This document shows, one piece after another, positions 6,665-9,975 of a stretch of DNA of 9,975 nt. Under the pieces are notes generated by a model. That model did not search any database, was not told the DNA's origin, and saw only the letters and a list, made by a program, of their open reading frames with translations. How positions within the stretch are numbered: position 1 is the stretch's first letter; every line of letters begins with the position of its first letter. The position numbers and the translations under genes were made by a program. The DNA is from Methanobacteriota archaeon (lineage in GTDB: Archaea > Thermoplasmatota > Poseidoniia > Poseidoniales > Thalassarchaeaceae). Where the stretch lies: positions 1-9,975 of the forward strand of contig JACNFL010000126.1 in NCBI GenBank assembly GCA_014384685.1. Reading direction: 5' to 3'.

Positions 6665-7690
6665 TTGAAGCGAGTCTTACATGTCGGCCCGGTAGAAAGT
6701 CGAGGTGGTATGCAGGCTACAATTAGACACCATCTCAAGCATCCTCCAATAGATTGGATTACTGAATCTATTAACACACATGTTGATGGTTCAGTGTTAG
6801 CAAAAATTAATGCATGGCGTATTGCTAAGAGAGAACTGAAATCTAGACTCAAAAATAACCCCCCAGACGTCGTTCATATTCATACGGCTACCAGTTATTC
6901 ATGGTGGAGAAAGATTAGAGCAGTTAAATTGTGCATTAACGCAAAGGTTCCGGTTATTTTACAAATTCATGCAGGAAATTTCAACTCCTTTCTGCTTAAT
7001 TCTAACTCGGTCAGAACTGAATTTTTTAAGATTACATCCCATCAATTGGTAACACCCGTTGCTTTGACACCCCGTCATAAAAAGGAAATAGGTTTGGAAA
7101 AATTACAGGTTATCGGCTCTCCCGCCCCCTCAATTAGGATGATTAAAACATCTAATCGAGACCCTAATTTGATGATTTTACTCGCCCGGCCATCACCTAT
7201 CAAAGGACATCAGTTAGCAATCAAAGTCACACAAGAATTGCGAAACCGTGGTCACGATGTACATCTTCACCTTTCAGGAGTTTCACCAGGTCACAAGTGG
7301 GTAGGGGCTTTGGGTCCAGAACAAGGGATACATGCTCGAGGATGGTTGACTGGTGAGGAGAAAGATGAGTTACTTACAACCGCCGGTTTACTGTTGATAC
7401 CATCTGATTACGAGGGTATGCCGGTGGCGGCCATGGAAGCTCTATCATGCGGCTTACCGGTAATGGCCTCCCCATCTTGTCAAGGCATTTTAGAAGATGG
7501 CGGAATCATCGTTGAAAACTTAGATTCTAACGAATGGGCAGATGCTATTGAGAAGGTGCTCAAAGATTCTGATCGCTGGGAAAAAATGTCATCTGCTGGC
7601 CCCGGGTCTGTCACCCAACAGACGCCAGAAATGCTAGGTAAACAGTGGGCAGAACTTTATCAAAATTCAATTCAGGAGTTGTCCGAATGA
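6665..7690 (+). CDS. GT4-type glycosyltransferase (GT-B fold)
   Basis: A 341-residue enzyme if begun at TTG 6665, giving MKRVLHVGPVESRGGMQATI, the classic GT4 opening with the flexible GG loop (14-15). Earlier in-frame codons (from ATG 6542) encode a cysteine-rich, family-unlike extension that overlaps the divergent gene. DVVHIHTATSY (68-78) is the acceptor-domain strand. The donor domain holds LARPSPIKGHQLAI (173-186), HLHLSGVSPG and HARGWLTGEEKDELLTTAGLLLIPS. It then has EGMPVAAMEALSCGLPVMAS (250-269), the E-x7-E retaining-glycosyltransferase motif with Glu250 and Glu258. This is a better match to the canonical motif than the divergent glycosyltransferase gives. It adds a sugar from a nucleotide donor to a lipid-linked or protein glycan. 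The stop overlaps the next start by 4 bp (ATGA), so the two are co-translated. Confidence 0.9.
   Translation: MKRVLHVGPVESRGGMQATIRHHLKHPPIDWITESINTHVDGSVLAKINAWRIAKRELKSRLKNNPPDVVHIHTATSYSWWRKIRAVKLCINAKVPVILQIHAGNFNSFLLNSNSVRTEFFKITSHQLVTPVALTPRHKKEIGLEKLQVIGSPAPSIRMIKTSNRDPNLMILLARPSPIKGHQLAIKVTQELRNRGHDVHLHLSGVSPGHKWVGALGPEQGIHARGWLTGEEKDELLTTAGLLLIPSDYEGMPVAAMEALSCGLPVMASPSCQGILEDGGIIVENLDSNEWADAIEKVLKDSDRWEKMSSAGPGSVTQQTPEMLGKQWAELYQNSIQELSE
7674..7678 (+). promoter_or_regulatory. Ribosome-binding site for the GT2 gene
   Basis: AGGAG lies 8 nt before the ATG at 7687, within the 3' end of the upstream glycosyltransferase. It supports this ATG over an upstream in-frame GTG at 7645. Confidence 0.75.
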
Positions 7691-8949
7691 CACCAACTGA
7701 ATGGCTGATTATTGCAGAAATAGGCCTCGGTTCAGTCGCTGTGTTACCCTTACTTTTACAGGATTGGTTTAACCGAAAATGGTTGAATAAACACCCTTTT
7801 CCAACTTTTCCGGACGCAAGCGGTGAACCCCTCCCAAGAATGACCGTGATAATCTGTGTGCGGGATGAAGAGTTGGTGATTGCAGGAAAATTGGCCGATT
7901 TAGCGCTCAAGCATTACCCAAGGGAATTGCTTGAGGTTCTGGTAATTGACACTGGCTCATCAGACCAAACCATGCAAGTCGTTGAAGATTGGATTTCTAA
8001 AGCTCCAGAGTTTGGCCCACTCGTTCGGCTTCTATCAACAACTAGTGTTGCAGGTAAATCTGCAGCGGTAAATCTGGGTTTAGCCGAATCCCATGCTGAT
8101 AGCGAAGTGGTAGTTCTCACTGATGCAGATTCACGTTTAGCGGTGAATTCTTTGGAGAGAATTGGGCGTTGGTTTTTGAATCCAGAAATTGGTGCAGTTT
8201 GTGGACAGCAACAACCAATAGATGAAAATGGCAAACCAATGTTGGAATCAAATGCATATCGTTCATACTATAACCGAGCGAGAGAAGCAGAAAGTCGCCT
8301 AGATTCAACTCCCATTTTTGAGGGCTCTTTAGCCGCTTACAGTCGTAGTGCAATCAACGCGGGTGTTGTAGCGGATTCCAATGCAGATGATTCACAACTA
8401 GCAGTTGAAGCACGTCGGCAAGGGTTGAGAGCGATACATGACCCTGATCTCCACTTCTTTGAAGCCGTGCCAAGATCGCTATCAGCAATTCATAGCCAAA
8501 GGATGCGGCGAGCCCAAGGACTCGTGCGCCATCTTTGGCGCAATTCAGATTTGATGTTCTCTAAGAAAATGGGAGCACCAATGCGAATGACAATGCGAAC
8601 CCTGTTTTACGTACATATCAAAATGCCAGCCCTAGTTATTGCCTCTCTAGCCTGTGGTATTGGTGTACTATTGTCAGTGGCACTAAATCCACATCAATGG
8701 ACTCTTTTCCCACTCAGTGTTGCGGCACTAAATTTGTCTATGTTCCTTGCAATACTATTCCCCCCATTTGCAGTTCGTGTCTTAGGATACGATTCCATTC
8801 GCCCGATGAATGCATTAACTTCGTTTGCTCATTCAATGGCTATTCTAGTGTGGGTACACCTGAGAATCGTACTTCGTTTGAAGTCACATATATGGAGACC
8901 TATTCAAGAGGTTCGAGAATCAATTAATCGCTTTGACCAATTACAGTAA
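7687..8949 (+). CDS. Membrane-bound GT2-family glycosyltransferase
   Basis: A 420-residue inverting GT-A enzyme anchored in the membrane. One helix lies at about 6-24 (WLIIAEIGLGSVAVLPLLL). The catalytic domain then runs MTVIICVRDEE (52-62), VLVIDTGSSDQT (85-96, nucleotide-binding Asp88), SVAGKSAAVNLGL and VVVLTDADSRL, with the metal-binding DAD at 146-148. IFEGSLAAY (211-219) and NADDSQLAVEARRQG (233-247) contain the candidate base pair Asp234/Asp235. QRMRRAQG (271-278) resembles the Q/RxxRW motif of processive or polytopic GT2 enzymes, although the Trp is absent. C-terminal helices fall at about 312-332, 338-362 and 384-398. It may attach sugar to a polyprenyl carrier or elongate a chain at the membrane. 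The closest general layout is that of hyaluronan-, cellulose- or dolichol-type synthases, but chemistry is not assignable. The start at 7687 overlaps the upstream stop. Confidence 0.88.
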   Translation: MTPTEWLIIAEIGLGSVAVLPLLLQDWFNRKWLNKHPFPTFPDASGEPLPRMTVIICVRDEELVIAGKLADLALKHYPRELLEVLVIDTGSSDQTMQVVEDWISKAPEFGPLVRLLSTTSVAGKSAAVNLGLAESHADSEVVVLTDADSRLAVNSLERIGRWFLNPEIGAVCGQQQPIDENGKPMLESNAYRSYYNRAREAESRLDSTPIFEGSLAAYSRSAINAGVVADSNADDSQLAVEARRQGLRAIHDPDLHFFEAVPRSLSAIHSQRMRRAQGLVRHLWRNSDLMFSKKMGAPMRMTMRTLFYVHIKMPALVIASLACGIGVLLSVALNPHQWTLFPLSVAALNLSMFLAILFPPFAVRVLGYDSIRPMNALTSFAHSMAILVWVHLRIVLRLKSHIWRPIQEVRESINRFDQLQ

Positions 8950-8983
8950 TTCAATGATTCAAGACTTTAGCACTTAGCATTAA

Positions 8984-9005
8984 TTCACTAGGTAGTGAAA
9001 TTTTT
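8984..9005 (+). terminator. Hairpin plus T-run ending the plus-strand glycosyltransferase operon
   Basis: TTCACTA (8984-8990) and TAGTGAA (8993-8999) are perfect inverted arms around GG. Physically this is a 6-bp stem with an AGGT loop. TTTTT follows at 9001-9005. It sits 34 bp after the GT2 stop and nothing follows on that strand. Confidence 0.55.
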
Positions 9006-9007
9006 AC

Positions 9008-9051
9008 AAAAAAAAATGGCCCCCGTTGACCCGCCCGAAGGCGACCCAACG
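9008..9051 (-). terminator. GC-rich hairpin plus T9 ending the minus-strand surface-protein gene
   Basis: On the minus strand a stem-loop spans 9051-9024: CGTTG/CAACG outer arms, a 3x3 internal loop, then a 4-bp GC stem closing a tetraloop. A run of nine T follows, at 9016-9008. It lies about 54 bp beyond the stop at 9105. Archaea terminate mainly on T-runs, so the T9 alone would suffice. The remaining bases of 8950-9104 show nothing else. Confidence 0.6.
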
Positions 9052-9104
9052 AGGACCGTGTTTGCATTACTTGTGTGTTTTCTACTTGAACAGCTTTTCA
9101 GCGC

Positions 9105-9975
9105 TCAGTTAACCATCTGGCTGCTGTCACCAGCAACTGTGTGGCCACCGTTTGTTACGGAGATACCGACGTCACAGCCTTGTGCACTGCAGATTTCTGC
9201 TGTGCCTTCACTTAGGAAGATGTACTCCCCAGGTTCCCATGCGTTGTCGTTACTACCAGCGGATTGGCTGATAGTGCACTTATCGCCTGCTGTTACGCTG
9301 CATGTGTAGACATTGTCGCCTACACTTAGTGTGACCTTAACGAATGACCATGCTAGGTCATCCTTTCCAGTCATCTGCATGCGGATCAGTGTGTCTGCTC
9401 CACCAGCTGCATCGTTTGCTGCGTCATCTGCGTCATCTGCTGTGTAGGTGTTCAGGGTAGTATCCCCTGTTGGCTCTCTTGGATACTCCAATGCGACCTC
9501 ACTCGTATCTAATTCAGATCCAAACTCATAAGAATCAAAAATTAAAGTGTGTAATTCAGCCGTTGCAGCACCATCATCATCAATGGCGATGAAAGCAAAT
9601 GACGTCATTAAGAATTGATTTGGTAAATTAACAGAACCTGAAATTGTGTTTGCCATCACCCAATTTAATCTCGGTATGGATATCAAATCGACCGAAGATG
9701 CATCAGTGGAAATTTGGTCAATAGTGCCATCTAAATTGAAATCCCAACCTGCTGACATAATATTACCATCCAAATCAACCATCGTTCTAAATATTGAAAA
9801 ATTGAAATCGGAATATCCAATGAACGAACCGTTTGTAGATGAATAAGCGGCTGTACCGGCAATTCCTTGTGCTTTTGATACGCTGACTAATGGTGCCATA
9901 TTCTTGATGATTGATGCAGAAGTGCCATTTTGGCCAGGCGAGCCTGTTGCACCTGATTCTCCTGTGAAATCAATG
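9105..9975 (-). CDS. Modular surface protein with collagen-like triplets and a cysteine-containing C-terminal domain (partial)
   Basis: The frame is open to the window edge, so the ATG at 9899 is internal and the N-terminus, with any signal peptide, is missing. About 289 residues are visible. 9918-9962 encodes five collagen-like G-x-y triplets (GES GAT GSP GQN GTS). After 9899, residues 41-62 (VDLDGNIMSAGWDFNLDGTIDQ) resemble a PKD domain or calcium-loop pattern. Residues 106-113 (IDDDGAAT) are acidic. An Ala/Asp-rich linker (154-167) carries a 9-bp tandem duplication. The last domain (168-264) is beta-rich, with Cys200, Cys208, Cys237 and Cys242 able to form two disulfides. It is probably an extracellular fibre, pilin-like or adhesin-type protein; the final domain faintly recalls archaeal pilin or archaellin beta domains, which is inference. 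Base composition changes sharply near 9480. It ends at a strong terminator facing the glycan operon. Confidence 0.8.
   Translation of the reverse strand, partial: IDFTGESGATGSPGQNGTSASIIKNMAPLVSVSKAQGIAGTAAYSSTNGSFIGYSDFNFSIFRTMVDLDGNIMSAGWDFNLDGTIDQISTDASSVDLISIPRLNWVMANTISGSVNLPNQFLMTSFAFIAIDDDGAATAELHTLIFDSYEFGSELDTSEVALEYPREPTGDTTLNTYTADDADDAANDAAGGADTLIRMQMTGKDDLAWSFVKVTLSVGDNVYTCSVTAGDKCTISQSAGSNDNAWEPGEYIFLSEGTAEICSAQGCDVGISVTNGGHTVAGDSSQMVN
9421..9438 (-). repeat. Two tandem copies of a 9-bp unit in the Ala/Asp linker
   Basis: GCGTCATCT occurs twice in direct succession. On the coding (minus) strand this gives the repeated Asp-Asp-Ala / Ala-Asp-Asp segment in the linker before the C-terminal domain. 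An in-frame repeat like this is a natural site for slippage or unit-number change. Confidence 0.6.

Noticed and set aside
8995..9309. Plus-strand reading frame of 104 codons over the terminator region
   Set aside because: It begins inside the terminator hairpins and is antisense to the surface-protein gene, which has clear domain structure. No ribosome site precedes it.
1..9975. CRISPR array, tRNA, rRNA, integrase, transposase, attachment site
   Set aside because: No regularly spaced repeats, no tRNA-like cloverleaf with TTCRA arm, no rRNA-like stretch and no recombinase motifs were seen on either strand.

Overview
The window reads as a chromosomal segment of an uncultivated marine archaeon. 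Marine Group II (Poseidoniales) is my best guess. The reasons are moderate AT-richness, short intergenic gaps holding archaeal-type TATA elements, Shine-Dalgarno sites at several starts, an exported thrombospondin-type-3 protein, a winged-helix/STAND ATPase of archaeal style, and bacterial-type metabolic genes scattered among them. No rRNA or marker gene is present, so the taxonomy is an inference (about 0.6).

Layout. (1) 1-583, minus strand: 5' part of an exported protein with a signal peptide, a calcium-binding DxDGDG repeat pair and a WD40-like start; its 3' end lies outside the window. (2) 737-2320, plus: a winged-helix/STAND NTPase, divergent from (1) across a 153-bp gap with a TATA-like element. 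(3) 2333-2656, minus: thioredoxin, convergent with (2) and only 12 bp away. (4) 2768-3442, plus: ribulose-phosphate 3-epimerase, divergent from thioredoxin. The leaders of these two genes carry the same GAGGGGAA(A)GGTT word, which makes an inverted repeat across the gap. (5) 3502-3834 and 3837-4160, plus: a BolA-like protein and a CGFS monothiol glutaredoxin, 2 bp apart. This is a known interacting iron-sulfur pair. (6) 4178-8949: a four-gene glycan block made of two divergent two-gene operons. The minus operon holds a GT4-type glycosyltransferase followed directly by a Wzx-like flippase. The plus operon holds a GT4 glycosyltransferase overlapping a membrane GT2 glycosyltransferase by 4 bp. 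(7) 8950-9104: a compact terminator region with a separate hairpin plus T-run for each converging gene. (8) 9105-9975, minus: the C-terminal part of a large modular surface protein with collagen-like triplets, a PKD-like segment and a cysteine-containing C-terminal domain. Its start is outside the window.

How it fits together. The left-centre is a redox and iron-sulfur neighbourhood (thioredoxin, BolA, CGFS glutaredoxin) with a pentose-phosphate enzyme. The right half is concerned with the cell surface: lipid-linked sugar assembly and flipping next to a large extracellular protein that could be one of the glycosylated products. Exported surface proteins bracket the window at both ends. I found no CRISPR array, transposase, integrase, tRNA or rRNA. 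The most unusual signals are the mosaic base composition of the surface-protein gene at 9105-9975, the BolA/CGFS pair in a probably archaeal genome, and the paired leader motif between trx and rpe. I did not find a convincing entirely new system. No stretch without a gene exceeds about 155 bp.
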